Shown: positions 1 through 10,511, numbered from the stretch's first letter. The stretch is DNA of 64,000 bases from Bradyrhizobium sp. 141 (GCF_023074055.1 NZ_JADPKR010000013.1:186001-250000); one strand, 5' to 3'. Program-made: numbers and translations. The notes: generated by a model from the sequence alone, not told the origin.

Positions 1-183
1 TGCCCTCAAGTTGGATTAGCGGCTCGCTCCTTTTACCAGCTTGATTACTAACCGCGACCCAGTTATCTGGGGGGCGAGTTTGGTTCCATACATTGCTTTG
101 GATAATTTGGCTCTGTGTCTTGATTAATGTCGACTGGGGCAATATTAGATGGAACTAGGTGGGCGCAACTACACGGTGCGAGA

Positions 184-552
184 ATGTCAGCTAAGAAACT
201 CGAATTAGAATCCATGTCCCTCGACGATCTATGGTCGCTTCATGAGGAAATTAGCGGCATTTTGTCGGATCGGATCAAGGCGGAAAAGCAGGAACTGGAG
301 AAGCGCCTAGCGGTTCTCGGCGGCGGGATGGCTGTGTTAGCCGAAAGAAGAGAGTCGGGCGTCTCCCCGCCCGGCAAACAGAGGCGCAAATATCCGCGCG
401 TGCTGCCGAAATATCGCAATCCCCAGACTTCGGAAACCTGGTCGGGACGTGGTAAGCAGCCGCGATGGTTGGTTGCTGCCATGAAATCCGGCCGTCGGAT
501 CGAGGAGTTTCGCATAGGGGGAGCGGGTCCGAAGCTTCGGCAGCGGGCGTGA
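184..552 (+). CDS. H-NS-family nucleoid-associated regulator
   Basis: A 122-residue basic protein with the layout of proteobacterial H-NS/histone-like silencers. An N-terminal helical segment with alternating charged residues (about residues 5-50, likely the oligomerisation coil) is followed by a basic linker. The C-terminal DNA-binding signature is KYRNPQTSETWSGRGKQP and then RWL. Such proteins bind AT-rich, curved DNA and silence it. I prefer the ATG at 184 over the in-frame ATG at 127, because family members begin just before the coil. The gene stands alone and converges on the glycosyltransferase operon across a hairpin. Many promoters in this window sit in AT-rich islands, so the locus could be among its targets, but that is inference. 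Confidence 0.82.
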   Translation: MSAKKLELESMSLDDLWSLHEEISGILSDRIKAEKQELEKRLAVLGGGMAVLAERRESGVSPPGKQRRKYPRVLPKYRNPQTSETWSGRGKQPRWLVAAMKSGRRIEEFRIGGAGPKLRQRA

Positions 553-558
553 AGCGGC

Positions 559-582
559 GCTACGCCAGCAGGCTGGCGTAGC
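559..582. terminator. Hairpin between convergent genes
   Basis: A perfect 10-bp stem (GCTACGCCAG / CTGGCGTAGC) with a 4-base loop lies 6 bases after the H-NS gene stop and 25 bases from the stop of the convergent transferase gene. There is no long T run, so it is a probable rather than textbook bidirectional terminator. Confidence 0.6.
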
Positions 583-607
583 TTGGCGCTTTGAGCGGAG
601 ATCCAGC

Positions 608-2077
608 CTAGTAGGCGTTACGGCCCCGCAATACTTCCATCGGAGTTCGCAACAGGATTGCGAGATCCAGCCGAAGACTCCAATTGTCGATGTACCAGAG
701 ATCGTACTGTACACGTGCTTCGATCATGGAGGCTGTGGGAGTTGCGCCGCGGCAGCCGTGGATCTGGGCCCATCCGGTCAGTCCCGGCCTGACCCTGCGG
801 CGAAACGCGTAGTTTCGCACGAGCTTGTCAAACTGTCCGTCGTGGGCCAAGGCGTGGGGACGCGGACCCACCAGCGACATGCTGCCCTCGACCACATTCA
901 GCAGTTGCGGCAGTTCATCGAAACTGGTCCGACGCAGCCATTTGCCGACGCGGGTAACGCGTCGATCGGCGCGGTTAGCCTGAAGGATTACGGGCCCATC
1001 CTCAAGCACATGCATGGTCCGGAATTTGCGGATTAAGAATATTCGGCCGTTGAAGCCACAGCGTTGCTGCCGAAAGAATATAGGGCCGGGAGAATCCAGC
1101 TTGATCGCGATTGCAGCCAGCGCAAGCAGCGGGGCGAGCATCGCCAAGCCGAGGCTACCCCCGATAATATCAATCGTCCGCTTGATCGCGGACTCCAGCG
1201 GCGTCAGGGGGCCACGCTGTAGTTCTACACAAACGGCACTTCCAAGACTCCGCTTAGGGTGTCGAAGCAATTCGGACGTTGTGCCGACGGGCACGAAAAT
1301 GATCGGGAACGGCAATACGCGTAAATCGGCAACAAAGGCTCGCAATTCGGGCCATCGCTCCGGGGCGGCTTCCACCACCACCTGATCGAGCTGGCAGGTG
1401 CGGATGTGGTCGATGACGCGGGCCGTGAGCCGCCTTCGGCAGGCGGGACCGAAGCCAAGCGGAGGCAAGCTGAATCGTCCCTTCACGCAATATCCGTGCA
1501 TTGATAGGGTTTCGGACAACCCCACGTTCTTCGACCATGGTTGATCGCTGATCAGAACGATATTTGTGTTGGCGAACTTTCTGCCGCTCAGGGCCCTTCC
1601 GAGAAGCACCTTGACTCCCCACCGTTCGGCCAAAAGCAAACTCAGACCGATAACGACGAAGAGTAGTCCTGCTTGCTGTGAGGTCCCCGGGTGAATTGCA
1701 AAGCCGTACACCGACCAAATGAAAAGCACCGATGACGTCCAAGCCAGACAGACCGCCCGCATCTGATTTCGGAGGGCGAGGAGTTCAACTGGCTGATAAA
1801 GCCCGTGCGTCTTCAGCAGGCAAACGAGACAAGCTGCGCTGATCAGCGCCAGGCCAAGTGCGTTGCTCACGCCGGCTGCGGCTTGCCCATTTTGGGCTTG
1901 GTGCAGCAATGAGGAAACGATGCTCGCAAATAGAATGGTCGCAATATCCGCACAGAGCGCCACGTGCTCGACCGCGTCATAACGGAGGGGCCATTTGTGC
2001 TGGCGGGACGCTACCAGCTCGGGACTGAGACGATCCGTAACCTCCCGCTCGCGGAAATCTCGGTTCACGAAATTCAT
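608..2077 (-). CDS. Polyprenyl-phosphate sugar-phosphate transferase (priming transferase)
   Basis: A 489-residue member of the WcaJ/ExoY/PssY family, which starts repeat-unit assembly by moving a hexose-1-phosphate onto undecaprenyl phosphate at the inner membrane. The N-terminal third has several hydrophobic segments and a middle CoA-binding-like region follows. From about residue 295 comes the bacterial sugar-transferase domain: KRTIDIIGG with its membrane hairpin, RKFRTM near 346, SLVGPRPH near 402 and PGLTGWAQ towards the end. The ATG at 2077 is preferred to an upstream in-frame TTG at 2131, which would put start sequence inside an AT-rich promoter island. It is the last gene of the leftward operon with the polymerase-like and ExoP-like genes. 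The exact sugar cannot be read from sequence. Confidence 0.88.
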   Translation of the reverse strand: MNFVNRDFREREVTDRLSPELVASRQHKWPLRYDAVEHVALCADIATILFASIVSSLLHQAQNGQAAAGVSNALGLALISAACLVCLLKTHGLYQPVELLALRNQMRAVCLAWTSSVLFIWSVYGFAIHPGTSQQAGLLFVVIGLSLLLAERWGVKVLLGRALSGRKFANTNIVLISDQPWSKNVGLSETLSMHGYCVKGRFSLPPLGFGPACRRRLTARVIDHIRTCQLDQVVVEAAPERWPELRAFVADLRVLPFPIIFVPVGTTSELLRHPKRSLGSAVCVELQRGPLTPLESAIKRTIDIIGGSLGLAMLAPLLALAAIAIKLDSPGPIFFRQQRCGFNGRIFLIRKFRTMHVLEDGPVILQANRADRRVTRVGKWLRRTSFDELPQLLNVVEGSMSLVGPRPHALAHDGQFDKLVRNYAFRRRVRPGLTGWAQIHGCRGATPTASMIEARVQYDLWYIDNWSLRLDLAILLRTPMEVLRGRNAY

Positions 2078-2091
2078 TGTCGCGGCCCTGC

Positions 2092-2124
2092 ATTTAATAT
2101 TTAATTTATTATTAATTAACAAAC
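2092..2124. promoter_or_regulatory. AT-rich island upstream of the priming transferase
   Basis: About 33 bases almost wholly A/T lie just upstream of the start at 2077. They hold repeated TTAA/ATTTAAT strings, including TTAA-N7-TTAA at 2101-2115. Likely promoter or silencer/regulator target; the bound protein is unknown. Confidence 0.4.
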
Positions 2125-2228
2125 TTTTCAAGTGAAAATTGCGGTTCCCATTGATTTGATTGGCACACTCCTGTCGCCGGACCGTGATCGCCTGTTGGCC
2201 AAAGGTCGCCGCTTCCTCCGATCTTATC

Positions 2229-4244
2229 TTATCGAGAACCCTGTCGAGAGCTCCGCGTGCGCACTTGGTCGAGGTACGCCGGATCTAGTTCCGAAATCAG
2301 GCCCTCGAGATAGATCTTCCCGTCGGGCGAGGCTGACCGGTACGCGGTCACAAGCGCGGGTCTGAGGGCAGGCCGATGTCTAACGACGAGGGTTATGTCC
2401 CGCTTGACCAATTCACGAAACTCAGGCTCTCGTACCACGGTATCTGTAGCAAGCGCGACGGATACGCGTAACGGAAGTAAATCCAGATCATTGGGGGCAG
2501 TATAGTATGACATTTTGAGCATCGCTGCCGTGCTGGACGGGGACGAATTATGCTTGGACCCAGCCGCAAGCATGAGCCAAATGTCACCCCGGAGCGGCGA
2601 AGAGCGTAATGCACGAGCAAACGCACTCGAAGTCACAAGAGGAGCCGTGCTTTGCTCGTCGGCAGCAGGAGCCGAATCCGAGCTGAATCTTGATCCGCCT
2701 CGGAACCATAGGTCTTCACGCGCTGCCGCAACCGAAACCGGTTTCGAGATCCCGTTCGGCCAGGCTGCAGCAGTAGACAGAACCGACACTGAAGAAGGTC
2801 GTACACTGAGATACAACTCAGGGAGGGCCATCCATACTGCCTGCGTGATCAGTGCGATTCCAAGCACCATCAGGGGAATGCGCGGCCACATGGTGACTAA
2901 CGCTGACGCGAACCTCCAACGAGAGGCTTGTGCTTGAACTGCAATCCGGTCGGAGGCCTCTTTCGATTCTGAGGATATGACGTCGCGTCCCGGGGAGTGG
3001 ACGCTTTGACCGAACGACAACCCAAAAAGCGCACCGAGCAAAAGCGATGCGCCCAAACCCAGAATTCCGTGCTCGGAAAAGGCCAGTATCGTCACTGCAA
3101 TCGAAGCGCCGGCGCCCAGCGCGGCGAACACGTAATCGTAGGTCCGTGACAGAGAACGCCTGATCAGAATGCAAGCGCCGAGCAATGCAATAACCACGAG
3201 TCCGCAAAGGAAGGCCCACCCCATGTCTACAACAATCGCGGCGGCGGCAGTCGGCCTTTCTCGCGAGGCGCCGCCTTCAACGTCCAGGTAAATCGGCAAG
3301 AGCACGGTCGAAGCACCCGCGCCGGATCCCGTTGGCCCAACGTCCTGGAGCATCCGTTCTGTTGCGGTCTGACTGCTCGTCGAAAAGGCGATCGTCAGAT
3401 CGGTGTTCGTCCTGAAGGGAATGGTTGTGGCTATGGCAATGGAGACAATCGCGGCGGTTGCGAGAACGCCAGCGGTACCCCACGAGCCCAAGAACCACCT
3501 GCGAATGGCGAACACCGAGAGCAAGATTCCAGATCCGAGGAGGGCGGCAACGACAGTGGTGGCGTTGGTCCGAATGACCAGCGCGGCCATGCAGACGACC
3601 ATTGCGATGATTGCGGCGAGCAGAGCAGGGAGCGGGGCCGGCGCAATTGTTCCTGGCCGACTGTGCCGCCGTAATTGATCGAGCGCACGTATCGCCGTCG
3701 CGTAGGCGAGCAGCACGCCGAGCACTGCGACGGTCGAGCCATCCGGTCCGGCGGCGCCATTTGTTTCCTTGCCGAACCACATGGCCGTGGCAACCGTGGC
3801 TATCGCCAATAGAATATGCAGGACTTGCGCTGCGCGATATCGGTCAAGCGTGATGACCGCGGTGACGAGGGCTGTCGCGAGCACAGCACAATACTGCGCG
3901 AGCGAGAACATCGTGGTCGCGGTATCGACGGTGATCATTTCGGGGAGGGGCTCGCTCAGGGCCGCCGATGCGGTTGCCCAGATGGGATTGCCGAGTGTGC
4001 CCGTAGGCATCGGCACTGCCTGCAACGCCATCCAGAGCGCCGGAGCTGCGAGCACAACGACCAGGCCAGGCCGGAGGAGCAGCCTCGCGAGTCCGAGGGA
4101 GGCGGACAATGGAAAGATCGCGACAGCCAGCGCAGCTGTTGCAAGTAGGAAGGATGCCAACACCCAGCCTGGCAGGCTTTCCGGCATCGCGAGCGCGGCG
4201 GTAATCGCCACCAACTCGGCTAACATGACGAGGCGGACAATCAT
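2229..4244 (-). CDS. O-antigen polymerase/ligase-like membrane protein
   Basis: A 671-residue integral membrane protein. About ten or more hydrophobic segments cover residues 1-300 and 330-420. A large polar loop between them (around SSQTATERMLQDVGPTGSG) resembles the periplasmic loop of Wzy/WaaL-type proteins. After the last membrane segment (about residue 460) a soluble tail of some 200 residues follows, probably periplasmic. The family polymerises or transfers lipid-linked glycan. The ATG at 4244 is chosen; an in-frame GTG at 4271 is possible. It sits between the ExoP-like kinase and the priming transferase, so a role in the same glycan is likely. A second Wzy-like protein is encoded at 36584-37984, so polymerase and ligase roles may be divided; which does what is not visible. 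Confidence 0.65.
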   Translation of the reverse strand: MIVRLVMLAELVAITAALAMPESLPGWVLASFLLATAALAVAIFPLSASLGLARLLLRPGLVVVLAAPALWMALQAVPMPTGTLGNPIWATASAALSEPLPEMITVDTATTMFSLAQYCAVLATALVTAVITLDRYRAAQVLHILLAIATVATAMWFGKETNGAAGPDGSTVAVLGVLLAYATAIRALDQLRRHSRPGTIAPAPLPALLAAIIAMVVCMAALVIRTNATTVVAALLGSGILLSVFAIRRWFLGSWGTAGVLATAAIVSIAIATTIPFRTNTDLTIAFSTSSQTATERMLQDVGPTGSGAGASTVLLPIYLDVEGGASRERPTAAAAIVVDMGWAFLCGLVVIALLGACILIRRSLSRTYDYVFAALGAGASIAVTILAFSEHGILGLGASLLLGALFGLSFGQSVHSPGRDVISSESKEASDRIAVQAQASRWRFASALVTMWPRIPLMVLGIALITQAVWMALPELYLSVRPSSVSVLSTAAAWPNGISKPVSVAAAREDLWFRGGSRFSSDSAPAADEQSTAPLVTSSAFARALRSSPLRGDIWLMLAAGSKHNSSPSSTAAMLKMSYYTAPNDLDLLPLRVSVALATDTVVREPEFRELVKRDITLVVRHRPALRPALVTAYRSASPDGKIYLEGLISELDPAYLDQVRTRSSRQGSR

Positions 4245-4319
4245 GTGAACACCATCGTGTGGTGCGGCCACTCCGCTGATCCGCTTGCCGGAGAACGTGG
4301 AGGCCGCTACGATACAGCC

Positions 4320-6659
4320 TTAAGAGCCAGTAAGACCATAACGGATGTAATGGCTGTCATGATAATAGTAGCTCCGATGACCATCATATCGAGCCATCGC
4401 CTTGGTATCCGTCTTGCTGAGGACTGCCCCGATCAGCGACTCGTGAATGTTGGGCGCCGTGTGCAGCGCGTGCTGTACGACATCTATTTTGGTCCGGCCC
4501 CATTCAACGACCAGAATGTAGCAGTCTATCAGGGAGGAGGTGGCTCGGACATCAACTAATGGGGTCAACGGGGGAAGGTCGACGATGATGTAGTCATAGT
4601 CGGCCCGCAAACGGTCGAACAACTTGCTGATGGTGTCGGCACAAAGGATTTCGCTGGTGTGAAGCAGGGGGCCCCGTCGCACGGCGGGTAAGAATGCAAG
4701 GTTGGTCGCCGGATCCCGCCAAATGGCCTCCGTGAGAGACCGGCTGCCGTTTGCAACTTCGAGGATTCCAGCGGCAGCCTTTGGTGCAAAGATCGTGGAT
4801 AGCGAAGGATTCCTGAGGTCGCAATCGACGATGATCGCTTTCTTGCCGGTGTGCCCGATCAATTGCGCAAGCGAGGCTGCAATTGTGGTTTTCCCCTCAT
4901 TCGGCAGGGCCGAGGTAATGCCGATGACCTGGGAGGAGATCTTCGCCGGATTGTGGTCGATGGCTAGCTTGATGGAACGAATTGCCTCGGTATATCGCGA
5001 TAGCGGCATCCCGACCACGGTTCGATGAATTGCGGTTGGAGATGAAACGATCCGTTGCTGAGCATCATCATCAGCAGTTGGTTGGAGGCGAACTGGTGGC
5101 TTCGATGATTTGCGGACCGGTAATAATGGAACCAAAGATAGGCAAGGCAATTCCAGCACAGATTCCACTTGTGAAGAAGTGCGAAATACGCGGTCCATGA
5201 GGTCTCTGAGGAGTGCCAAGCCGATGCCAAGCGCGAGACCGCCTAGGATGCCGAGCGTTAGCACCAATCTTGTTTTTGGCTTGCTCTTGCTTGGCGGCGG
5301 CGAAGCGGGAAAAAGCACACGCGTTTCTGAGATGGGAAATGACTCCTGCTGTGCGGAGCCCATGTAGCGCTGCTGGAAGGATTCGTACAAGGCACGCAAG
5401 CCCTTTGCCCTGCTTTCCAGATCCTTGATCGTCAGCTCGGCAGAATTGACTGAACGGGACTGCGAAACAGCCTTGGACAGCTGCTTTTCGATTTCTTGCT
5501 GCCGCTGCTTGGCAAGTTCGAATTCGCTTCGGCTGACTTCGGCAAGTCTTCTGACTTCGTCGAATATGGAGACGCGAAATTCCCGAACGCGGTTCCGGAT
5601 ATTGACGACTGCCAAGTGATCACGGCCGACCTTTGCCGCCAGCTCGGCCTCACGTCTCATAAGTTCTAGGTATTGCTGGCGCAGTCCAGTAATGATCTGA
5701 CTGTTCAGCGCATCCGCCCCGATAGCATCCAGATTTGCCATCGAGGATGGATTCTTCGGATCGGAGGCGAGGAGCGTTTCATAGCGGGCCAGTTTGGCCG
5801 TCGCCTCAGAGGTTTGGGCGCGCGCCGCAGCCAATCGGTTGTTGATCTCTGTGATTTGCTGCTCGTCGATGGGCTTCCCGTCCAAAGAAACGATATTGTT
5901 CTGGACCTTGTAGACGTCGACGGCCCGTTGTGCAGCGATAGCTTGGTCGCCCAAATCGCGTAGCCTCTCCTGTAGCCAACTTGTTGCTCTGCGATTGGCT
6001 TCAAATTTTGCATTGAGCTGGTCCGCAACATAGGCATTAGCTACCGCGTTGGCGATCTCCGCTGCTCGGGCGGCGTTGCTCGAACTGAAGCTGATCTCAA
6101 TGACATTGCTGAACCCGACACGCCCCGCTGAAAGCCGGCTCAGAAATGCATCTACGAGCCCTTCCGATGGTTCGCCCTGGGCATCGGATGGACCAGCTTT
6201 CTTCGTTCCAGCCGAGCCCCACGGCCGAATTCGCTGCCAGAGCGACTGTAGAGATAGCCCAGATCCGTCAAAGTCCGGGTCGTCCGCCAGTTTCAACTGG
6301 TTGATGACCGCAACGGCAGTGCCCTTCGATCTCAAGAGCTGAAGCTGGGTCTCGATTTGGTTTAGATCGAAGGCGGTCTCGGCGAGCAGCGACTGCTGCT
6401 GGACAAATTGGGGCCTTGGATTCGCCAGCAGGATCTGAACTTGCGCGGTGTAAGTCGGAGGCGCCAACCGGAGATAAAGCAGGCTGGCCGCAATGGCGAG
6501 TCCAGCGGTGAAAAGGATCACGAGATATTGGCGCCGTAGAAGCCCGATACCGAAATTGATGATGTCGCTGATTCCTCCGCCGTCCGCCTTGGCGGACTGG
6601 GGCAGCCCGTTCGCCGGCAGCCGTAATCTATCTGTGTGTTGAATATTGTTCTGAAGCAT
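4320..6659 (-). CDS. exoP: Polysaccharide co-polymerase and tyrosine autokinase (Wzc/ExoP type)
   Basis: A 779-residue inner-membrane protein that sets glycan chain length. The first membrane helix is near residues 44-65, a long periplasmic Wzz/coiled-coil region follows, then a GNVR-type segment and the second helix near 470-492 after a proline-rich stretch. The cytoplasmic BY-kinase domain has Walker A (ALPNEGKTT, about 586), A' (IIVDCDLRNPS) and Walker B (YIIVDLPP, about 691). The last 25 residues form a tyrosine cluster (YDGHRSYYYHDSHY), the usual autophosphorylation tail. Kinase and co-polymerase are fused in one chain. The ATG at 6659 is preferred to the adjacent GTG at 6662. It is the first gene of the leftward operon and divergent from rfbC. 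Confidence 0.9.
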   Translation of the reverse strand: MLQNNIQHTDRLRLPANGLPQSAKADGGGISDIINFGIGLLRRQYLVILFTAGLAIAASLLYLRLAPPTYTAQVQILLANPRPQFVQQQSLLAETAFDLNQIETQLQLLRSKGTAVAVINQLKLADDPDFDGSGLSLQSLWQRIRPWGSAGTKKAGPSDAQGEPSEGLVDAFLSRLSAGRVGFSNVIEISFSSSNAARAAEIANAVANAYVADQLNAKFEANRRATSWLQERLRDLGDQAIAAQRAVDVYKVQNNIVSLDGKPIDEQQITEINNRLAAARAQTSEATAKLARYETLLASDPKNPSSMANLDAIGADALNSQIITGLRQQYLELMRREAELAAKVGRDHLAVVNIRNRVREFRVSIFDEVRRLAEVSRSEFELAKQRQQEIEKQLSKAVSQSRSVNSAELTIKDLESRAKGLRALYESFQQRYMGSAQQESFPISETRVLFPASPPPSKSKPKTRLVLTLGILGGLALGIGLALLRDLMDRVFRTSSQVESVLELPCLSLVPLLPVRKSSKPPVRLQPTADDDAQQRIVSSPTAIHRTVVGMPLSRYTEAIRSIKLAIDHNPAKISSQVIGITSALPNEGKTTIAASLAQLIGHTGKKAIIVDCDLRNPSLSTIFAPKAAAGILEVANGSRSLTEAIWRDPATNLAFLPAVRRGPLLHTSEILCADTISKLFDRLRADYDYIIVDLPPLTPLVDVRATSSLIDCYILVVEWGRTKIDVVQHALHTAPNIHESLIGAVLSKTDTKAMARYDGHRSYYYHDSHYIRYGLTGS

Positions 6660-6830
6660 CACGTAACCTGTCCGACGGTTGGTCGCGTTGCGGCTGCCCG
6701 CCCGCAGACCAACGTTGAATGCAGGACTGCGGACGGTGAGAGATTATATACCTTATAAAAATTTGCTTGCCAAATTAAATGATGGTTATATTAATTGAAA
6801 TCAGAATGTAGATAACGGCGAATCTGGACA

Positions 6831-6852
6831 TTTCAGCTTCGTTCTGCTGAAA
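6831..6852. promoter_or_regulatory. Inverted repeat, candidate operator
   Basis: TTTCAGC and GCTGAAA form a perfect 7-bp inverted repeat with an 8-base spacer in the divergent promoter region. Operator or hairpin; no regulator can be assigned. Confidence 0.3.
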
Positions 6853-6884
6853 GTTGAAGATATTTCAGAGATTTGGTGGCAGAT

Positions 6885-6907
6885 CATTATTCGCCTCCAA
6901 AATAATG
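6885..6907. promoter_or_regulatory. Second inverted repeat, candidate operator
   Basis: CATTATT and AATAATG form a perfect 7-bp inverted repeat with a 9-base spacer, about 100 bases upstream of rfbC. Possible operator; function unproven. Confidence 0.3.
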
Positions 6908-7003
6908 CGGATATCTCAGGGGGCTGGAAAAGTAATCCTATGGAGGATTATGATCCGCTGCATGAAACCCGATCCAAAATAAGGGCGGGCAGGAGAGTAC
7001 CTA

Positions 7004-7561
7004 ATGCTGGAGCTGCGATCCCTCGCGATCCCTGATGTCAAGGTGATTCGGACAGATCGGTTTTCCGACGTCCGAGGCTACTTCTGCGAGACCTTCCAAC
7101 GATCGGCCTTTGCGGAGAAGGGCATTCTTCACGACTTCGTTCAGGACAATCAGTCCAGCTCGGATCGGACCGGCACGGTGCGCGGCTTGCACTTCCAGCG
7201 ACCGCCCTTCGCCCAGGCGAAGCTCATACGGGTGTTGAGCGGGGCCATTCGCGATATTGCCGTTGATCTCAGGCGTTCATCGCCCAACTTCGGCAAGCAC
7301 ATCGCCATCCAGTTGGATAGTGAAAGCGGTGAGCAGGTGTTCATTCCGAAGGGGTTCGCGCACGGCTTCTGTACGCTGCAGCCCAAGACCGTCGTCCTGT
7401 ACAAGGTCGATCAGGTCTACGCCCCGAGCCATGATGCCGGGGTCTATTGGGCTGATCCGGCGTTAGCAATCGAGTGGCCCGTGACAACGTCGGAGGCTCA
7501 GCTCTCGCCAAAGGACCAGACCCTTCCCGCGCTCAACCAGCTCGGTTGCGTTTTCGATTAG
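7004..7561 (+). CDS. rfbC: dTDP-4-dehydrorhamnose 3,5-epimerase
   Basis: A cupin-fold enzyme of 185 residues, the usual family length. It epimerises C3 and C5 of dTDP-4-keto-6-deoxy-glucose, the third step to dTDP-L-rhamnose. Visible signatures are the start [15 protein letters not shown], the catalytic-histidine motif GTVRGLHFQ near residue 60, and [10 protein letters not shown] near 110. AGGAGA precedes the ATG. It is the first gene of the rfbCBDA operon; rfbB starts 14 bases after its stop. Confidence 0.95.
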   Translation: MLELRSLAIPDVKVIRTDRFSDVRGYFCETFQRSAFAEKGILHDFVQDNQSSSDRTGTVRGLHFQRPPFAQAKLIRVLSGAIRDIAVDLRRSSPNFGKHIAIQLDSESGEQVFIPKGFAHGFCTLQPKTVVLYKVDQVYAPSHDAGVYWADPALAIEWPVTTSEAQLSPKDQTLPALNQLGCVFD

Positions 7562-7575
7562 TGGAGACGAGTAGC

Positions 7576-8634
7576 ATGCGTATCCTGGTGACCGGCGGAG
7601 CGGGCTTTATCGGTTCTGCGGTGTGTCGTCGTTTGGTGCTGCAGACCGGTGCCGCAGTGATCAACGTCGACAAACTGACATACGCAGCCAACCTGACCTC
7701 GCTGGCGAGCATTGAACGACGCGAGACTTATGCGTTCCTGCAGTCCGACATCTGTGACCGAGAGGTGATGGATCTCGCGTTCGTCGACTACGAGCCGGAT
7801 GCGATCATCCACCTGGCCGCTGAAAGCCACGTCGACCGTTCGATCAACGGCCCCGACGCCTTCATCAACACCAACATAGTTGGCACCTATGCGCTGTTGC
7901 AGGCCGCGAGGGTCTACTACGAGCGTCTGCCGCTGCCGAGGCGGAAGCAGTTCCGCTTCATCCATGTATCGACAGACGAGGTCTACGGTTCATTGGGGCC
8001 GGACGACTTGTTTCGCGAGGACACGCCCTACGCGCCGAGTTCGCCGTACTCGGCGAGCAAGGCCGCCTCGGACCACCTCGCGCTCGCCTGGTATCGAACC
8101 TACGGTCTGCCGGTCATCGTATCGAATTGCTCGAACAATTACGGGCCGTACCAGTTCCCGGAAAAGCTCATTCCGCTGACGATTCTCAATGCCATCGACC
8201 GCAAGCCGCTACCGGTCTATGGCGACGGCAAAAACATTCGCGACTGGCTTCAAGTTGATGATCACGCCGCCGGCTTGATAAGACTGCTCCACGAAGGAAG
8301 ACCCGGCGAGAAGTACAATTTCGGCGGAGATGGCCAGCGATCCAACTTGGAGGTCGTCACGCAGGTGTGTGACGTGCTGGATCGATTAGCTCCGGGCGCG
8401 GAGGCAAGACGATCTCTCATTACGTTCGTGCCGGATCGGCCGGGGCATGATGCGCGCTACGCAATCGACGCGTCGAAGGCACATCGCGAACTTGGCTGGG
8501 GGCCGACGAGAACCTTCGAACAGGGCTTGGCCGAAACCGTCGGGTGGTACCTCAAGAACCGCGCATGGTGGGAGCGTGCTCGCCGGGGTGTCTATGACGG
8601 CTCGCGTCTGGGTCTCCTGGCTACCCAACACTGA
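7576..8634 (+). CDS. rfbB: dTDP-glucose 4,6-dehydratase
   Basis: A 352-residue extended short-chain dehydrogenase that converts dTDP-glucose to dTDP-4-keto-6-deoxy-glucose, the second step to dTDP-rhamnose. The NAD-binding GGAGFIG is at residues 7-13. STDEVYG (about 133) supplies the catalytic Thr-Asp-Glu, and YSASK (about 158) the Tyr and Lys. [14 protein letters not shown] and the family C-terminus are also present. The ATG at 7576 is chosen because the fold begins at MRILVTGG; upstream in-frame codons overlap rfbC. rfbD starts 7 bases downstream. Confidence 0.96.
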   Translation: MRILVTGGAGFIGSAVCRRLVLQTGAAVINVDKLTYAANLTSLASIERRETYAFLQSDICDREVMDLAFVDYEPDAIIHLAAESHVDRSINGPDAFINTNIVGTYALLQAARVYYERLPLPRRKQFRFIHVSTDEVYGSLGPDDLFREDTPYAPSSPYSASKAASDHLALAWYRTYGLPVIVSNCSNNYGPYQFPEKLIPLTILNAIDRKPLPVYGDGKNIRDWLQVDDHAAGLIRLLHEGRPGEKYNFGGDGQRSNLEVVTQVCDVLDRLAPGAEARRSLITFVPDRPGHDARYAIDASKAHRELGWGPTRTFEQGLAETVGWYLKNRAWWERARRGVYDGSRLGLLATQH

Positions 8635-8641
8635 GGTGAAG

Positions 8642-9631
8642 ATGATAGATCGGCCGATCCTCATTGCCGGACGGAATGGGCAGCTGGCAAGGTGTCTTCG
8701 TAATCTCGCTGCAGTGCGCGATCTGCCTGCGGTGGCGCTCGGGCGGCGAGAGCTAGATCTTGAGAGCCGCGAAGGGATCGACAAGATCATCGCGTCGCTC
8801 GCGCCGTCTGCAATCATCAATGCGGCAGCATATACGGCGGTGGATCAAGCCGAATCTGAGGCAACGAAAGCGTTCAGCATCAACCGCGATGGCGCGGCGG
8901 CGTTGGCAGATGTCGCATGGCAGATGAACATTCCGTTCCTTCATGTCTCGACCGACTACGTGTTCGACGGCGCGAAGCCGGATGCGTACGACGAAAACGA
9001 CATTCCCGCGCCATTGAATGTCTACGGTGCGTCGAAGCTTGCCGGTGAAGCCGCTGTACTGGCCGCGCATCCGCTCGCGACCGTGATCAGATGCTCTTGG
9101 CTTTACAGCCCCTATGGCAGCAATTTCGTTCGAACGATGCTGCGGCTATGTGAGACGCAGCCCATTGTAAGGGTTGTACGGGACCAGCTTGGAAATCCGA
9201 CCTACGCATTCGACCTCGCGGAGGCCGTCCTTCGGATCGCAGAACGGTCAGTAACGGACGATCGCAGAGCCACGGCGGGTATTTATCATCTCGCCGGTCA
9301 AGGCGAGACAAGCTGGCACGACTTTGCGCAGGCAATCTTCCACGAGCGTTCCCGTCGTGGAGCGCGGATTCCGGCGCTTGAAGCGATCACGACTGAAGAG
9401 TTTCCGACCGCTGCGCGTCGGCCTCGGAACTCGCGCCTGGACTCATCCAAGGCCGAACGTGTGTTCGGGATTCGATTGGCGCCCTGGCGCCATTCACTCC
9501 AAGCCTGTCTCGACCAGCCCGCCGGAGAAGGAGAAATCGATGCTGAAGGGAATCGTCCTGGCTGGCGGCAGCGGAACGCGCCTCTATCCGATCACGCGCG
9601 TGGTCAGCAAGCAGTTGCTCCCGATCTATGA
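8642..9631 (+). CDS. rfbD: dTDP-4-dehydrorhamnose reductase
   Basis: NADPH-dependent reductase making dTDP-L-rhamnose. Motifs are the nucleotide-binding GRNGQLAR near the start, [10 protein letters not shown] near 105, YGASKLAGE near 130 and the C-terminal [11 protein letters not shown]. The core ends near residue 300, as expected. The frame stays open for about 30 further residues and overlaps rfbA by 92 bases, giving 329 residues. This tail (rich in G, N, R and Q) has no family counterpart that I know of. It could be a lost stop codon or a small frameshift. The ATG at 8642 follows the rfbB stop after 7 bases. Confidence 0.92.
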   Translation: MIDRPILIAGRNGQLARCLRNLAAVRDLPAVALGRRELDLESREGIDKIIASLAPSAIINAAAYTAVDQAESEATKAFSINRDGAAALADVAWQMNIPFLHVSTDYVFDGAKPDAYDENDIPAPLNVYGASKLAGEAAVLAAHPLATVIRCSWLYSPYGSNFVRTMLRLCETQPIVRVVRDQLGNPTYAFDLAEAVLRIAERSVTDDRRATAGIYHLAGQGETSWHDFAQAIFHERSRRGARIPALEAITTEEFPTAARRPRNSRLDSSKAERVFGIRLAPWRHSLQACLDQPAGEGEIDAEGNRPGWRQRNAPLSDHARGQQAVAPDL

Positions 9632-10427
9632 CAAGCCGATGATCTATTATCCGCTGTCGACGCTGATGTTGGCAGGGATCCGCGAAATTCTGATCATTAC
9701 CACGCCTTCGGACCGGTGCCAGTTCGAGCAGTTGCTGGGGGACGGCGGCCAATGGGGCATCCGGCTCAGCTACGCGGAACAAACTCGTCCCGCCGGTCTC
9801 GCGGACGCCTTCATTGTGGGCGCCGAGTTCATCGGAGACGATCGTGTGGCGATGGTGCTCGGGGACAATATTTTCTTCGGCGACGGCTTGAGCGAACTAC
9901 TTGCCAAGGCAGCCGGACGTGAGGAAGGAGCAACGGTCTTTGCTTACCACGTGCGAGACCCGGAGCGATATGGGGTGGTCGCGTTTGATGAGACGGACCG
10001 CCCGGTATCGATCGAGGAGAAGCCCAAACGGCCGGCCTCGAACTGGGCAATTACGGGCCTGTATTTCTTCGACAATCGCGTTGTCCGCTACGCCCGTCGC
10101 GTTGAGCCGTCGGCGCGCGGCGAGCTCGAGATCACCGATCTTCAGATGCGTTACCTTTCGGCCAACGCGCTCCACGTTGAGCGCATGGGGCGGGGGTTTG
10201 CCTGGCTGGACACCGGCACGGTCGAGTCTCTCATCGATGCAGGGACCTTCGTTCAGACCTTGGAAAAGCGGCAGGGAATGAAGATTGCCTGTCTCGAGGA
10301 GGTCGCCTTCAGGCTCGGCTTTATCAATCGTGATCAACTTCTCGCGCTGGCGAAGCCGCTGGAGAAGAGCGGCTACGGCAAATATCTGAGCGAAATCACG
10401 CGGCTGCCGCAATTCGCCTCGCAATAG
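9540..10427 (+). CDS. rfbA: Glucose-1-phosphate thymidylyltransferase
   Basis: A 295-residue nucleotidyltransferase joining dTTP and glucose-1-phosphate, the first committed step to dTDP-rhamnose. The pyrophosphorylase signature [11 protein letters not shown] is at residues 8-18, followed by [26 protein letters not shown] and EEKPKRPAS. The length is normal. GGAGAAGGAG lies just before the ATG inside the end of rfbD, which fixes this start although the genes overlap. Last gene of the rhamnose operon. Confidence 0.96.
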   Translation: MLKGIVLAGGSGTRLYPITRVVSKQLLPIYDKPMIYYPLSTLMLAGIREILIITTPSDRCQFEQLLGDGGQWGIRLSYAEQTRPAGLADAFIVGAEFIGDDRVAMVLGDNIFFGDGLSELLAKAAGREEGATVFAYHVRDPERYGVVAFDETDRPVSIEEKPKRPASNWAITGLYFFDNRVVRYARRVEPSARGELEITDLQMRYLSANALHVERMGRGFAWLDTGTVESLIDAGTFVQTLEKRQGMKIACLEEVAFRLGFINRDQLLALAKPLEKSGYGKYLSEITRLPQFASQ

Positions 10428-10449
10428 CGCCGCTCAGCCGAGGTCTGGA

Positions 10450-10511
10450 ATCATGTTAAATATATGCGTATTGAATTGACGGTCGGTTTAAAATAGAATT
10501 AAATTGATAAG
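10450..10511. promoter_or_regulatory. AT-rich promoter island before the giant secreted protein gene
   Basis: An A/T-dominated stretch between rfbA and the next gene contains GTTAAATATATG, TTTAAAATAG and a TTAA-N7-TTAA pair at 10488-10502. Probable promoter and regulator site of the secretion operon. Confidence 0.4.

Larger units (their letters stand above)
6660..7003. promoter_or_regulatory. Divergent promoter region between exoP-like gene and rfbC
   Basis: This 344-base gap must hold promoters for both the leftward assembly operon and the rightward rhamnose operon. An AT-rich stretch at 6739-6800 contains AAATTAAAT and TTAATTG strings. Two inverted repeats, listed separately, lie at 6831-6852 and 6885-6907. 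An AGGAGA ribosome site precedes rfbC. No open reading frame of note is present. Confidence 0.55.
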
